Below are positions 34,805 to 46,309 of a DNA stretch of 64,000 nucleotides, piece by piece. Position numbers and translations under genes: made by a program. The notes beneath the pieces are model-generated. The model was given only the letters and a program-made list of their open reading frames with translations. It was not told the origin of the DNA and did not search any database. Each line of letters opens with the position of its first letter. The first letter of the stretch is position 1. The DNA lies in contig JAQJVL010000057.1 of assembly GCA_035578905.1 (NCBI GenBank), forward strand, positions 806,001-870,000. The letters run 5' to 3'. The DNA comes from Stictocephala bisonia. Lineage: Eukaryota > Arthropoda > Insecta > Hemiptera > Membracidae.

Positions 34805-35110
34805 ATGTCTATCTAATCACCGTTGCACAAGTCGATTGATCGTATATCCAATCATCAGACACACAAGTCGACTGATCGAGTATTCACCATCAGATACACA
34901 AGTGGACTGATCGAATATTCACCATCAGATACACAAGTCGACTGATCGAGTATTTACAATCAGATACAGAAATCGACTAATCGAGTATTCACCCATCAGA
35001 AACACAAGTCGACTGATCGAGTATTCACCATTATAGATACACAAATTGACTTATCGGGTATTCACCATCATATACACAATTGATTGATTGAATTTCTATC
35101 ACTGGATACA
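34805..35110. repeat. Tandem repeat, ~34-35 bp unit, ~8 copies
   Basis: Unit: cagatacacaagtcgactga, tcgagtattcaccat. The right side decays gradually; fragments such as caattcacaagttaattgat persist to about 35350. A minus-strand frame of 144 codons (35031-35465) arises from this stop-poor repeat and is not called. Confidence 0.85.
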
Positions 35111-37266
35111 CAAGTTCGATCGAAAATTCGGCGACCACACAAATAGTTTTTATGGTGTTTTTATCCACCTGACTTACAAACTGTTTCATGGCCAATTCAC
35201 TCACAAAAAAACACAAATTGACTAAAATCCTGTCTTTCAACAATTCACAAGTTAATTGATGTTCCATCTGGCCACCAACCAATACAAAAGGTTTTTGGTT
35301 GACGTCCATCCATTCACAAAAACCAAGTTGACAAAGCAACCTAATCATGGAGTGGAAACTCGTTCTGTAAATTATGGCCCATCTCATAAGTATAAACTCT
35401 CTCATATGCACACACTCGCAGACACAATACACATCGATGATGGTACGGTTGTGGTGATGACTCACCCACCCTCCAGATACCTACGGTGTTGTTATCTCAA
35501 ACATCTCCAAAAACACGTACCGTGGTGATTTTTCTATATAGACATTTCTATATAGTGGTCAGGATAGTTTAAAATTAGTTCTAAATAAACATATAAAATA
35601 ATAATTGTGTGATAACGATACTTTCACCATATATATGGTGCACTTTTTAATTCAAGTTTTACCTTAGCGTACATATATAGTACAATAACAGGACCACTGA
35701 CAGTTCTCATGAATAGTTTATTTAATACTATTCATGCATTTTTAATAGGCTCATGATGATCCATTTCCCATTTAAGTCGCTTAATCCCCTTCTATTGTTA
35801 GTTAATCAGTCAACATGCAACGCGTGTGTTAATTATTTATGGACTCCAATAAGCTTCCAATCGAAAAATAATAACTAGTAAGTATTAAAAACAATATCTA
35901 GTGTTATAAATATAACAAAACAATCTTGACAAAAAAATACAACTACTATTTTATAGGTATTTTTGTCTTTTCTAGTGGCTGTAACCAACAATATGTTTTT
36001 AAGATCGTAAGGGTGAGTTGTCTTCTCGTCCTTTTAATATTGAAATGGTGTCCACTCAATATTCGCCTTCCAATCGTGTGTATACTGGCATGAGAACAAA
36101 TCTCTACAAGAACAGACCTTGTGGCGAAGTGTCAGTCTGTTTTCTTTAGGTTTAATAAGTCGCCGAGAGGGTGCTCTGCTCTGAGTAAAGGTTGTGCGAG
36201 AGAGATTCAACAGACAGAGAATGATATAGTCAGTCAATGCGCTCTCTCTCACACACTGACTCGGAGGAAAAGACGCTCCGCGTGATCTGCCGACCACTTA
36301 CTGAAAAAGCTCATCGCGGGGATGCATTATTAACTTAAGGTATGGAGTTCTTATTAAAATGTTTATTCATAGCTAGGCTTACTAGAAAGATCCCAAAGTC
36401 ATAAATTATCCAATATTGGGTTGTCAGTTCATATTGGACCCCAAATGTCAGACAAAGTCCGGTTTAGGCGCACTCCGTATGGCCAAAGTCCGGTTGTTTT
36501 CTCAGGGAAAGCACGAAGCATCAGTTGGCTCGGCAGCCGGAAATCATTTCAGTACTAAGTGGTTCAGATCCCAAGATAATTCAGCTGCTCTAGCAGTTGA
36601 CCTATTAATAAATTTCGCGTTCTATTGATCAGTTCATCTTATCATTAATTAATTACAAAGACTGTACTCTTCTATGAGTGTAAAACTCATATCACTTATT
36701 TACCCCCATTTTCGCTTATATCCTCACGTTTAAATAAATAAATTTAGATATAAAACCTTCCTTAAGGGATTAAACCAAGGACTAAGCCGAGAATGCATAC
36801 AATATAATATCGTTGTACTGTCGTAATGACGTCATCTAGGGGTGTTTATTTCTATAATACCGGCCGTAATCTGTCTAAAGAGGGAGCAGACATCAAGGCA
36901 TTACTGAGTCGAGTCGACCTTAAACCCGAAGACTAACTGACAGCTTAGCAAGATTTATGCGTCGTCGTACGTCTTTGAAATCCTCATTCCGTGTTGAATA
37001 AATTATCTTTTGGTATTGTTTACGCAGTTCCTTTGGTGACCATTGGGATAACTTTTTGAACAGAGACAAATCTCGTTTTTCTTTAATTTAATGTAATACC
37101 TATCTAAGACAAAATATATGACAGTCAAAACAAAAAAGAAAATGAGAATTTACGTAAACGTCAACATTTTAATAAGATACAATTATTAATTACGGTATTT
37201 ACGTGGAAAAAGTGCATTTAAGATTTTTGTTATATTTCTTTCAGACGAAAATATTAAAATCACTAG
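35111..37266. other. Unassigned; two GC-richer islands
   Basis: 36030-36330 and 36430-36640 are GC-richer. The first contains an 87-codon minus frame starting MVGRSRGASF, the second a 70-codon plus frame; neither resembles a known protein. Near 36560 agtggttcagatcccaag is B-box-like, hinting at an old tRNA-derived SINE. A TGACGTCA palindrome lies at 36827-36834. Confidence 0.35.
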
Positions 37267-38180
37267 TGGGTCCTTCTAGACTATTGTAAGACTATTGGTG
37301 TGAATTCGTCACATTATTCCTTCGTACTTAGTTAGGTGCTCTAGTCGTTGGTAGCGCTGTCGATTCGAGCCTCGATTGTCACGATCCTATCTACAATGTT
37401 CGGCACTACCCATCTGTTTAGACACAGACTATTGTAAAGATGTTGGTATGAAGTCGTCACATTAATCCTCCGTACTTAGTTAGGTGCTCTAGCCGTTGGT
37501 AGCGCTGTCAACACGAGCCTCGATTGTCACGATCCTATCTACAATGTTCGGCACTACCCATCTGTTTAGACACAGACTATTGTAAGAACGTTGGTATGAA
37601 GTCGTTACATTTTTTCTTCGTACTTAGTTAGGTGCTCTAATCGTCGGTAGCGCTGTCGACACGAGCCTTGATTGTCACGATCCTATCTACAATGTTCGGC
37701 ACTACCCATCTGTTTAGACACAGACTATTGTAAGAACGTTGGTATGAAGTCGTTACATTTTTTCTTCGTACTTAGTTAGGTGCTCTAATCGTCGGTAGCG
37801 CTGTCGACACGAGCCTTGATTGTCACGATCCTATCTACAATGTTCGGCACTACCCATCTGTTTAGACACAGACTATTGTAAGAACGTTGGTATGAAGTCG
37901 TTACATTTTTTCTTCGTACTTAGTTAGGTGCTCTAGCCGTCGGTAGCGCTGTCGACACGAGCCTTGATTGTCACGATCCTATCTACAATGTTCGGCACTA
38001 CCCATCTGTTTAGACACAGACTATTGTAAGAACGTTTGTATGAAGTCGTTACATTAATTAATCCTCCGGCCTTAGTTAGGTGTTATATCCGTCGGTAGCG
38101 CTGTCGACACGAGCCTCGATTGTCACGATCCTATCTACAATGTTCGGCACTACCCATCTGTTTAGACAGAGACTATTTTT
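37267..38180. repeat. Satellite array, 148-bp unit, 6 copies
   Basis: Unit: gactattgtaagaacgttgg, tatgaagtcgttacatt, cgtacttagttaggtgctct, ggtagcgctgtcgacacgag, tgtcacgatcctatctacaa, tgttcggcactacccatctg. Middle units (37575-38018) are almost identical; the outer ones are more diverged. Confidence 0.97.
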
Positions 38181-38333
38181 TTTAAATATAAGTTTTCATT
38201 TCGTAACAAAACTGTTATTCAGTATTATGTTTACTCATTTGAAGTATGAAAAACAATTGTTTTGCTAACAACTTGCGACTAATTTACTTAACAGTGGTTG
38301 ACTGAGTCTGCCAGGAGGTAGTTGAGATTCCCT

Positions 38334-38347
38334 CCCCCCCCCCCCCC
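38334..38347. repeat. Poly-C tract (14 C)
   Basis: Only long C homopolymer in the window; likely variable in length. Confidence 0.9.
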
Positions 38348-39909
38348 AGTACTCGCTAAGTCGCAGACATAATACATTCTATAGAGTGACTTACCTTTAT
38401 TATGCCTAGTTTGTGATTTATACCTCTATAACCTAACTATAATACTTCATGCTAAGCATAATCATTTTTTTAAAGGCATAAAGTAAAGTGCTTTTATTAA
38501 GAGAATATTTTGCGAATAAGATTTTAAAATGTATATATGCTGCATTTGGGTAATAAAAATACGGATAGATCGTAGAGTGCTTTATTATCTATCTCTCTGT
38601 CTGAGTGTTATAAGTAGGGAATTCGTTTCTGATTTACCAACAATTGATTTCAAGTTTGGGATAAATATTTTTGTGTTCACTAATATAATAATAAAATCAA
38701 ATATTAGCTTTATTAATTTTTTATTGAAAGCTCTTAATACTATTTTTCAATGTACCATACTATTTTTTATCTATCTTATTGTTATAATTAATCATTTTGT
38801 TTTATTTTATTCAATATGTGCACTTTTGAAGAGCCTGGATTTATTTTGAACCAATCAAAGAAGTCCTATCTTCTGATGCCCATGTTGGACAATAGCTAAA
38901 CATGTACATAGAAAGAACCAGCCCAAACAATTGTCATATGAGAAATCCAATCACAAAGTTTCCTGTGTAATTCTACAATCCGCCCACTTACATTTCATTT
39001 ACGTTTATTATTTCCGTAATTGTGTACATTTATCATATTTTATATGTTATTAAATACATGTTAATAAGAATAAATTTCAGACAGTTTTTAATGTTAACCC
39101 AAGAAACCCATTCATTTAGATGTGATTTCTAAAATTATTATTCTTATTAGTTGTTTTTTATTACTAGCGTTTTTTAAGCTCGCATTTTCATGCAAATATT
39201 TTGTTCCAGGTGAGTCGGGCTGGTGATCAAATAGAATAAAAGAAGCTGCCTCACAAAGAAGGTATGAGAATACTTATTTATCCTTATCTAACTTCCTCGT
39301 GTGTATTCAAATAATCGTTTCAAAACAAAGGAGAGTCGTGTAATTAGGTTTTAAATAATTGAACAGTGCTCTTGAAGATATGTTAAATAGCTATTTAAAT
39401 TGAGAAAAATAGCTTCGAAATATGTTTTTTTTTTACGTTAGCTAAACCGTGTATTTTGAGTGTAATTTACTTAAATTACACTTTTTTGTACGTAGTAGTG
39501 TAGATGATACGTGTGATTGTCTCTCAAGGTGTTTCAGGGGACACTGTAGACTGTCAAGACGTTGTAACTGTACAGTCAGCTGGTCTTTACCTCTAAACTA
39601 TTTAATTCAATTCGTTGTGCAGAGTGTGTTTGTTTTGTTTTTTTTAACTATTTGTTTTGTTTTTTTTTTTTTTATTGTCACTTATTCTTTATTTTTGTAT
39701 TTGTTATCATTAATTTTCTATTCCAATTAATGCTATCGTTAAAATATTTATTCCGTAAATGTTTCTTTCTATATTATGTAATTCTTAAGTCTTTCCTTCC
39801 TCGTCAGTCAAACATTTTAATTATTTTCACAAATAATTACACGAGGTTAACTTAATCATATATTTAATTATACTAAAACTGTATAAGTTAGTTAATTAGG
39901 GCTACTAAA
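38348..39909. other. A+T-rich unassigned sequence
   Basis: Frames of 62-106 codons at 38080-38268, 38529-38849 and 39449-39855 are rich in F, I, L and Y from A+T bias. 39204-39255 sits between an acceptor-like tattttgttccag and a donor-like gtatgag, but has stops in all frames. Confidence 0.4.
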
Positions 39910-40855
39910 ATAATAAATTGATTAATAAAGTATCTTTTATTAATTTTTACAATAAAACATTGACCGGTTTAGGCTCTTAGGCCATTTTAGAGTGTACAAA
40001 TATATAACATACAATAAATGAACAGTTATAAAATTAAAAAAGTAAGATGAGGGAGACAAAGGTAGTTGGACATTTGCCATCATTACGTGAAAATTACCAA
40101 TCACGACGTTTCAATTTGGTAAAACCCAAACCTTTTTCAAGTGCTAAAAATACCCAAACCTTTTTCAAGTGCTAAAAATTAAATTACATCTACACAAACA
40201 TGTTATAAAACTACGTTCTTAAACTAATCTACTTTAATAATTATATACATTTTAACCTAGATCATAGAATGGGGTACAACAAAATGAACTTCTACTAAAC
40301 ATAAAAATGTTAACAGGGTTAAATTAATATGATCTCAATTAGGTGCTGCCCAGGTCACGATATCAACTATTTTTTCGTTGATATCGTGACCTTGACAGCG
40401 CCTTATTGATCATATTAATTTAACCCTGTTAAAATTTTTATATTTAGTAGAAGTTAATTTTGTTGTACCCCATTCTATGATCTAGGTTAAAATGTAAATA
40501 ATTATTAAAGTAGATTAGTTTAAGAACGTAGTTTTATAACATGTTTGTGTAGATGTAATTTAGTTTTTAGCACTTGAAAAATGTTTGGGTTTTACCAAAT
40601 TGAAACGTCGTGATTGGTAATTTTCACGTAATGAAGGCTAATGTCCAACTACCTTTGTCTCCCTCATCTGATACTCCATCATTAACAAATTTCAAAAACA
40701 AATTAAAAAGGTAAATTAAAATAAAATTTTATTTTTATAATTGTTCGTTTCTTGTATGTTATATATTTGTACACTCTGAAGATGGCCTAAGAGCCGGAAC
40801 CGGTTAGTGTTTTATTATGAAAATGAACAAAGGGTGCTTTATTAAAGTGATTATA
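39910..40855. mobile_element. Large near-palindrome with hammerhead-like ends
   Basis: Arms 39910-40367 and 40377-40855 meet at gatatcaac-tattttttc-gttgatatc. Shared blocks include ttaaattaatatgatc, tgttgtaccccattctatga, tctaggttaaaatgta, cgtcgtgattggtaattttc and aactacctttgtctccctca. The left arm has a 28-bp tandem duplication (acccaaacctttttcaagtg); the right arm has about 55 extra bases after ctccctcatct. Near each outer end is a CTGAAGA...CCGGT motif, intact in part on the right and decayed on the left. Layout resembles inverted terminal repeats of Penelope-like elements, which are known to carry hammerhead motifs; this is inference. Confidence 0.75.
40771..40810 (+). ncRNA. Hammerhead-ribozyme-like motif, imperfect
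   Basis: Stem I ACACT (40771-40775) pairs perfectly with AGTGT (40806-40810). Between them are the CTGAAGA box (40776-40782), a TGGC/GCCG arm and GAACCGGTT. The core differs from a canonical hammerhead by one base at the GAAA box: either A13 is G, or there is an extra U at the cleavage site, depending on alignment. The mirrored motif in the left arm (about 39963-40002, minus strand) keeps AAACCGGT but has lost CTGAAGA (ctaaaat). Probably descended from an active ribozyme. Confidence 0.45.
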
Positions 40856-41363
40856 CTCAAACTATATTTAATATTTGTATATTTAACCTATGCCTTTTAA
40901 TTAGGTAAGAAGTTTTCTGAACTTCTCTTCTTTAATACTGTATATCAAACACATGCACTATCTGTGTCTTGTGAAATGTAACACAAAGAAAAAAAATCAG
41001 TTACTCAACCTTACAGAGTGTTAGTTAAATTTGTTTTTTAAGGATAAAATGATAAAGTAGACATCAAACATGCTATTCTCAGAATACTTTCCGTATTGAG
41101 ATACTCTAAATGTTTACGAAAATTAACCTGTTATTTTTGCTACTGCTAAAATAAATGTAGTGTAATTTAAATAATGCTGAGGTTGTTTACTGAATGTGCA
41201 ACAGTAAACGTTACGCTGCTCAACATTGTAATGCAGAGTCCAGACTAAATTTAATTAATTTTTAATTGGTGCACTTTTCGATCAAGAATGTGTAATTAAA
41301 TGATGCAATATACTATAATGTGTAAATTAATAATGACAGTCAGTGATAAGGTTTTTGTTGCGC
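40856..41363. other. A+T-rich unassigned sequence
   Basis: No gene or repeat recognised. Confidence 0.5.
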
Positions 41364-41531
41364 TGTTCATCAGCCTATATTTTGAACAAAGCAGTATATT
41401 AGCTTGTTGTTAAGTTCTACTTACCATCTACTATAGCCCACTGTCGTTGTTCATGAACCTATATTTTGAACAAAGCAGTATACTAGCTTGTTGTTAAGTT
41501 CTACTTACCATCTACTATAGCACACTGTCGT
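41364..41531. repeat. 84-bp tandem duplication
   Basis: Two copies (tgttcat, cctatattttgaacaaagca, gcttgttgttaagttctact, taccatctactatag) with about five differences. Short direct duplication. Confidence 0.9.
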
Positions 41532-41978
41532 TCCGTGAAGCCAAACAATGTCAATTTATCCTACAAATTAACTATTATAATGGTTTAGAATTTGGAAAAT
41601 GTAATCGGCTTAATGATACTTTGTCCGTTTGTAGTTTGATGCCCTGAAATTGCCATAAGCTACCTGGAATACGGTGTGTGTCGAATTACAGCATGCTCTG
41701 GCACCGGCTCACCTTACATACAATACAGTGCCTTTTCCGTTTTGTCAGTCAAGGATCTAAAAACGTGCTCTTTGTAAAGACGTTATTGCTCTCTATTAAG
41801 ATAATGTTTTTTTATACAGTACTTCATACCAAAATTCACTATTCATAAAACTAGTTAATTTGAGGTAATTGGTCAACAAATAACATCGATTTTCGCTTTT
41901 ATGAACTTTTTGTCTAATAAAACAACAAAACAACACGTAGATTTGAGATTTGGTTATTGAAATAACATTATCCTCTAA
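41532..41978. other. Unassigned sequence
   Basis: No gene recognised. Confidence 0.5.
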
Positions 41979-42372
41979 TTGTAAATAGAAAGTAATTTTT
42001 TAGTAAATTCCACCAATTTAATTTTCATCAAGAGCGCTTTCGCCGGTTAAGGCATCTTCAGTTGTAAATACAGAATAAACTGAAAACATATGTAAATAAA
42101 AATAACAAAAAAATCACACGCAAAACATTAAATAGTAGTTAAATTAAATTTAAGTGGCTAAGTTTGATAAGAATTATTATGAATTAAAATATGATTTAGA
42201 CTTTTCAATTTTCGATGATATTTCATCTTTAATTAAAGGTAAACATATATTACTAAAGTTTAGAGACGGTTGGGAAATACATTCACCTTTCAAAACTGCC
42301 TTACAAGACGAAAGTGCTCTTGACGAAAATTAAATTTGTGGAGTTTACTAAATAATGACTTTCTATTTACAA
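41979..42372. mobile_element. Inverted-repeat pair with a hammerhead-like motif
   Basis: Left end ttgtaaatagaaagtaattt, attccaccaatttaattttc, agagcgctttcg and right end cgaaagtgctcttgacgaaa, taaatttgtgg, gactttctatttacaa are inverted copies, about 90 and 65 bp long, around a 230-bp A+T-rich centre. The left copy, read on minus, continues into an intact CTGAAGA box; the right copy has lost six bases there (ctgccttac). Resembles paired Penelope-type terminal repeats without the reverse transcriptase between them. Confidence 0.65.
42027..42066 (-). ncRNA. Hammerhead-ribozyme-like motif, core boxes intact
   Basis: Read on minus: stem I CAA, CTGAAGA (42061-42055), arm GCC-ttaacc-GGC, GAAA (42041-42038), self-complementary GCGC, T-C (U16.1, C17), then TTG closing stem I. 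All invariant boxes of a hammerhead are present, including C at the expected cleavage position. The loop-less palindromic helix III would favour dimeric folding, as reported for minimal hammerheads. One oddity: a U lies between CTGAAGA and the first paired base of helix II, which a canonical core lacks, so activity is uncertain. Confidence 0.5.
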
Positions 42373-42456
42373 CCAAACCAATTCCATCAAGAATATACAG
42401 CAGAAAATTCCCGTAATTGGTTTGTTAGTTAGCATGTTACGTGCAGTTATAAACAA

Positions 42457-42772
42457 TACAAATGAACGTCACACAACACAAACTTACAACAATGAGTACA
42501 AAATGTGCTGTTATGGTAAACCATTCCTAATGGTTAGGTGTAAGAGAGGACATTTAGTCCTAACCTCACCATTTGTTACAAATTGTAATATAAAGTCATT
42601 CCTCATTTCATTTTTTACCATCTTCAGACCAAAGCGATTCACAAAGAAATGAAACCCGTAGTCTTTATGAGTCCCTCTGGTCTGGAGGATGATAAGCGTG
42701 GTTTGCCAGAAACGATCACCTCAGTAGTTGTACATTCTGTAGTAAGTGTGTGTTGTGTGACGTTCACTTGTA
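42457..42772. mobile_element. TA-flanked MITE, CAAGTGAACGTCACACAACAC family, older copy
   Basis: Flanked by TA at 42457-42458 and 42771-42772. Ends caaatgaacgtcacacaaca and the complement of tgttgtgtgacgttcacttg pair over about 30 bp. Same terminal sequence as the element at 45186-45826, but shorter and more diverged. The 76-codon frame at 42422-42652 overlaps it and is not a gene. Confidence 0.75.
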
Positions 42773-42814
42773 ATTTGAGTTACAATGTTTTTAACCCTAA
42801 AGTTCGATCTACGA

Positions 42815-43020
42815 GGAGTGTTATCTAACTTTTCCTCAAGCTTTAAAAGAAGTAAAATACAGATGTAATCAAATCTAGTTAATTTTCAAAAAAGGTAACA
42901 ACGTGAACCAGGCGAAAGTTACCGTCCCATAGATCTTTTAATTGTCTTGTGTTAGGTGTTGGGGACTCCTTATTCTCAATAACACAATCTCTATCGAACA
43001 AACTGGGTTTATTCACTGTT
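42815..43020 (+). pseudogene. Short LINE reverse-transcriptase scrap
   Basis: Conceptual pieces in three frames read in order FPQALKEVKYRCNQI and LIFKKGNN, then REPGESYRPIDLLIVL, then ILNNTISIEQTGFIHC. These correspond to the conserved RT stretch around the KKGD...NYRPISLL block and the following QFGF region of Jockey/CR1-group elements. At least two frameshifts and two stops. No catalytic motif left. Too short to assign to the element at 21.7 or 62 kb. Confidence 0.65.
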
Positions 43021-43654
43021 AAAATTGTTGATAATAAAAACTTTCTTTGATTTTTAATTTAGTGTAAGTTTGTAAAACAAAATAAAAAATAGGCAACATT
43101 TATAGATCTTTTAGCAGCCGAGGAAACAGTTTGGATGAAATGTTTGTTAGTGAACTTTTACACTCTGCCTTCGAGTGTTGCGATTTACTTAATCTACATT
43201 AGTAATAGGTTAATTAAATGTTGCCTAGGTAACAGATAAAGTTATTTTATGCACCTCAACAAACACATAGAAAAGTAAATACTCACAACTGTTGACAGGG
43301 CAGTTCAGTTCCGTGTAGTTGTTGTGAGTGGTGAAATGTTCAGGGACAGTTGTTCACATTCGGCGCACTTCTCGCTTGAGTGATGTGGTGACCTGTAACA
43401 GTAATATTGTATTGTAATTTAAAAAGTGAAACGTGGAGCAGGGAAATTATATTTAAAACTTAAGTTTATATTTTTAAATGATTAATTCTATTAAGAACGC
43501 CTGAAGTCGCACAAACAGTGCAATGAAATAACGACAACTGAATAAATATGCAGAGAGATATTGTCTTTGATCGTGTCATATTTGGTATTGGAGCACTTTT
43601 TAGAATGTGTTTGGAATACTTCTATTCCGTTTAATCTGTATGAGGAGCAATACT
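43021..43654. other. Unassigned sequence
   Basis: No gene or repeat recognised. Confidence 0.5.
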
Positions 43655-43870
43655 TTAGTTCTCTCTCACTGGCAGTGACTGCCAGATAGCGGCGTCAAGC
43701 TACATCGAACATGGCTGTTCCCTGGATGGGTGATCGGCTGAGCGATCCCGTTCTTGCACGCAGACCGCCTGCCCGGTCACTGGTGGTGGTTCGGGAATAA
43801 ACCGTTGGTTTCCAGGTTAAGTGCTGCAGGAGGGATTCTTAACCCCAACTTCGCGTGGTAAAATCCTTTA
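43655..43870 (+). mobile_element. 5S rRNA-derived SINE (SINE3-like)
   Basis: caagctacatcgaacatggc, tgttccctggatgggtgatc, ggctgag aligns with the internal promoter of 5S rRNA (box A taagc.acgtcgggc; box C ttggatgggtgaccg) with the same spacing. Downstream body (cgcctgcccggtcactggtg, gtggttcgggaataaacc, aggttaagtgctgcaggagg, aacttcgcgtggtaaaa) is not 5S. The acceptor stem expected of a real 5S gene is absent, so it is a retroposon rather than an rRNA gene. Confidence 0.65.
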
Positions 43871-45185
43871 ACCTTTTTAACTGTCTGAGGTTAGCTTTGA
43901 GGAATCGCACAAATCGGAAACATTAACGGCCGTTTTGCTCAACGAAAAACGCCAAAAACGTGTTTCTATTTCATCTATTCAGTCTGTAGTAATGACGGTT
44001 TCGTAACATTTGAAGTGTCATTTGTCATTTGATAGTTGAGGAACTTTCAGTGAACCATAATATGGTTTTTGTAAAAAATTGAGTATTTTAATAATTTTCT
44101 ACAGTAAAATATGTGAACATTTACAAATCATTCTTTGCGATTTATAAAAAAAACTCATTATATAAAATTATTGTCCACTAGCTTGGACCTTAAATAATTA
44201 TTCTGTGTTCACTATAATTCATTATATAATAAATAAGAACCTTACAGTTGAAATAGAACAGCGTGTTTTAGCCGCGCGGACGGTAAAATTGCATTGCTGC
44301 TCTAGGGCTATCTGGTGCTGTCGAGTGTGCACAATATTCTTCAAATAATGTCATTTAAAACCACCCCCTCTTATCTAGGATAGCTATGAGTAACCTAAGG
44401 GTGTCCGAAGGATATAGACTTAACAGGCCTTAAGGAAGTGGTTTAAGGCACCTGCCCAAGGTAAATTATCTCCAGTTACTGTATGGTTCCGACTTTAAGT
44501 AGGAATAATTTAAAAGGAAACCGCCAAGTTGGATGTAGCGTTTCTGAATGCTCCAGTTAATATTTAACCACCCGCTCGGTGAAACCGAACAACTTATCTC
44601 TGATGAACGGAACATCTTTACTCGGAAATTTTCTTTAAATTTGTATGTTTGTGGCTTAAAAACAAAGACCATCATTACTATTAAAATGAAATTTTAGATA
44701 TGTCAGATTAAAGCTCATTTTTTATTGTAGTCTGTTTGTTATGATATTTTAGTATTTTTTTCTTTTTCAAAATAATCACAATGTTATGTATTTCAAAGGA
44801 AATATCTGTATATTCTTGACCCTTATACATTTTTGTACTGTTTTTTATTCACTGCTTTTTAGCCCAGTTTCCTCGTAAATTACGTTCAATGTTAGTTTCG
44901 TTCATTCCTACACATTATTATACACTCCCTCCACAATTAAAATCACCAATATATAGAACTTTTTACCAAATAAATCACAGTAAAAATGTCTTGTGAGTTA
45001 AAATTGATTTATCGATCTTATAGTTAATTAAGTATGTTATACTGGTTGTTTACCCGTGTTTCCCTAAGGGATAAACGTGTTAACAGTAATTTTTAGGTTT
45101 TAAAAGGTAAATTTCAATAAACATTAACTTATTTTAAAAGTTTTTAATTGTTTTTATTTAACTACTGGTGTTTAAATAAATTCAG
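43871..45185. other. Unassigned sequence
   Basis: 44260-44430 is GC-richer (gccgcgcggacggtaaaatt; cttaacaggccttaaggaag) without a recognisable gene. The rest is A+T-rich. A 69-codon minus frame at 44466-44675 has no recognisable similarity. Confidence 0.4.
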
Positions 45186-45826
45186 TACAAGTAAACGTCA
45201 CACAACACAAATTTATTACAATCTAAGCACAAAATGCACAAATATATTACAATACAAGTATAAAATGCACAAATATTATGGTGATTGATTTCGGTGAATC
45301 ACGCTCACATTCCTTAGACCAAAGAGATTCATTCTTTAGTTTTTGTTTTTAGCTGTGTAGATCTCGTATTCCTCGAGAGTATTTAATTTGAGTGATTTTT
45401 TTTTACATTTATGTAAAATGTCCAGGTTTTAATTTATATCCTTGGAGTTTCGTTATAGAAATACTTGGCCGAGGTCGACTTTTGTATGCTTTATTATGAT
45501 ATTGACACATGCTCTTTATGGCGTACTTTAAAAGAACGTCAAGTTTTTTCTTTACTGGGTGAGTTATAAGTCCTGGCATTAATGTAAACGGGCTGAGATA
45601 CCGACGTTAGACGACCTTCACCATACCTAGTGAAGGTCTTTTTAAAAATTTCAAATTGTTAAACATTTTGCCCCCTTTTTCTTACGAGAGTAAAGAGAAA
45701 CAAGTACAAATTTTCAAACGTAAACTCCTATCCTAATATTTGTGCATTTTGTACTTGTATTGTAATATATTTGTGCATTTTGTGCTTAGATTGTAATAAA
45801 TTTGTGTTGTGTGACGTTTACTTGTA
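45186..45826. mobile_element. TA-flanked MITE with 91-bp near-perfect inverted repeats
   Basis: TA at 45186-45187 and 45825-45826. Arms 45188-45278 and 45734-45824 match with a single mismatch (caagtat against caagtac). The ends caagtaaacgtcacacaaca are shared with 42457-42772. The 455-bp centre has no long frame. Near-identity of the arms suggests recent activity or gene conversion. TA duplication fits the Tc1/mariner superfamily. The 63-codon minus frame at 45733-45924 lies in the right arm. Confidence 0.88.
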
Positions 45827-46309
45827 CTATAAATGTACCAACACGGATTACGCTGATTAAAAACTATTTTAAATAAATAAATAAAATAACTTCGTTGGAT
45901 TGCCATCAAAACTTTACAGGCCAATAGGGTGGAGTCCTATTAACGGAGGTGAATAAAAATGAGGCTTAAACCCTCCCTGAAAAAAACGTAATTTCCCAAA
46001 TTATCTTGATCGGATGAATGGTCTATTAATGCATAATGGACAAGTGGGTATACATTAATATATAAGACATAGATTATGTAGCTTATATAAATATAATTAA
46101 GGGTATTCTACAATAACCTTAGACATACGTTTTAATGCAAATTTGCTTATAATTATATTCGTTTTCATTGGTAAATCGGAATATACCTGATGCATAAACG
46201 GGCGAGTCAAAAAAAGTTTAGATGTTGATGTGCAATTCTTCAAAGGAAGCAGCAAAGTTTTAGCTATGGACGTCTGAACCTCAGTGGCTCTGCAAACATC
46301 ATCTCTTAA
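45827..46309. other. Unassigned sequence
   Basis: No gene recognised. Confidence 0.5.

Noticed and set aside
35031..35465. 144-codon minus-strand frame
   Set aside because: Overlaps the 34-bp repeat and its decayed extension; no recognisable motif.
39204..39255. 52-base internal exon between acceptor- and donor-like sites
   Set aside because: Stops in all three frames and weak context; could only be non-coding.
38529..39855. Hydrophobic frames of 67-106 codons
   Set aside because: Composition (F, I, L, Y) is what A+T-rich DNA yields by chance; no motif or splice support.
43655..43780. 5S rRNA gene
   Set aside because: Only the internal promoter region matches; the ends and acceptor helix are absent.
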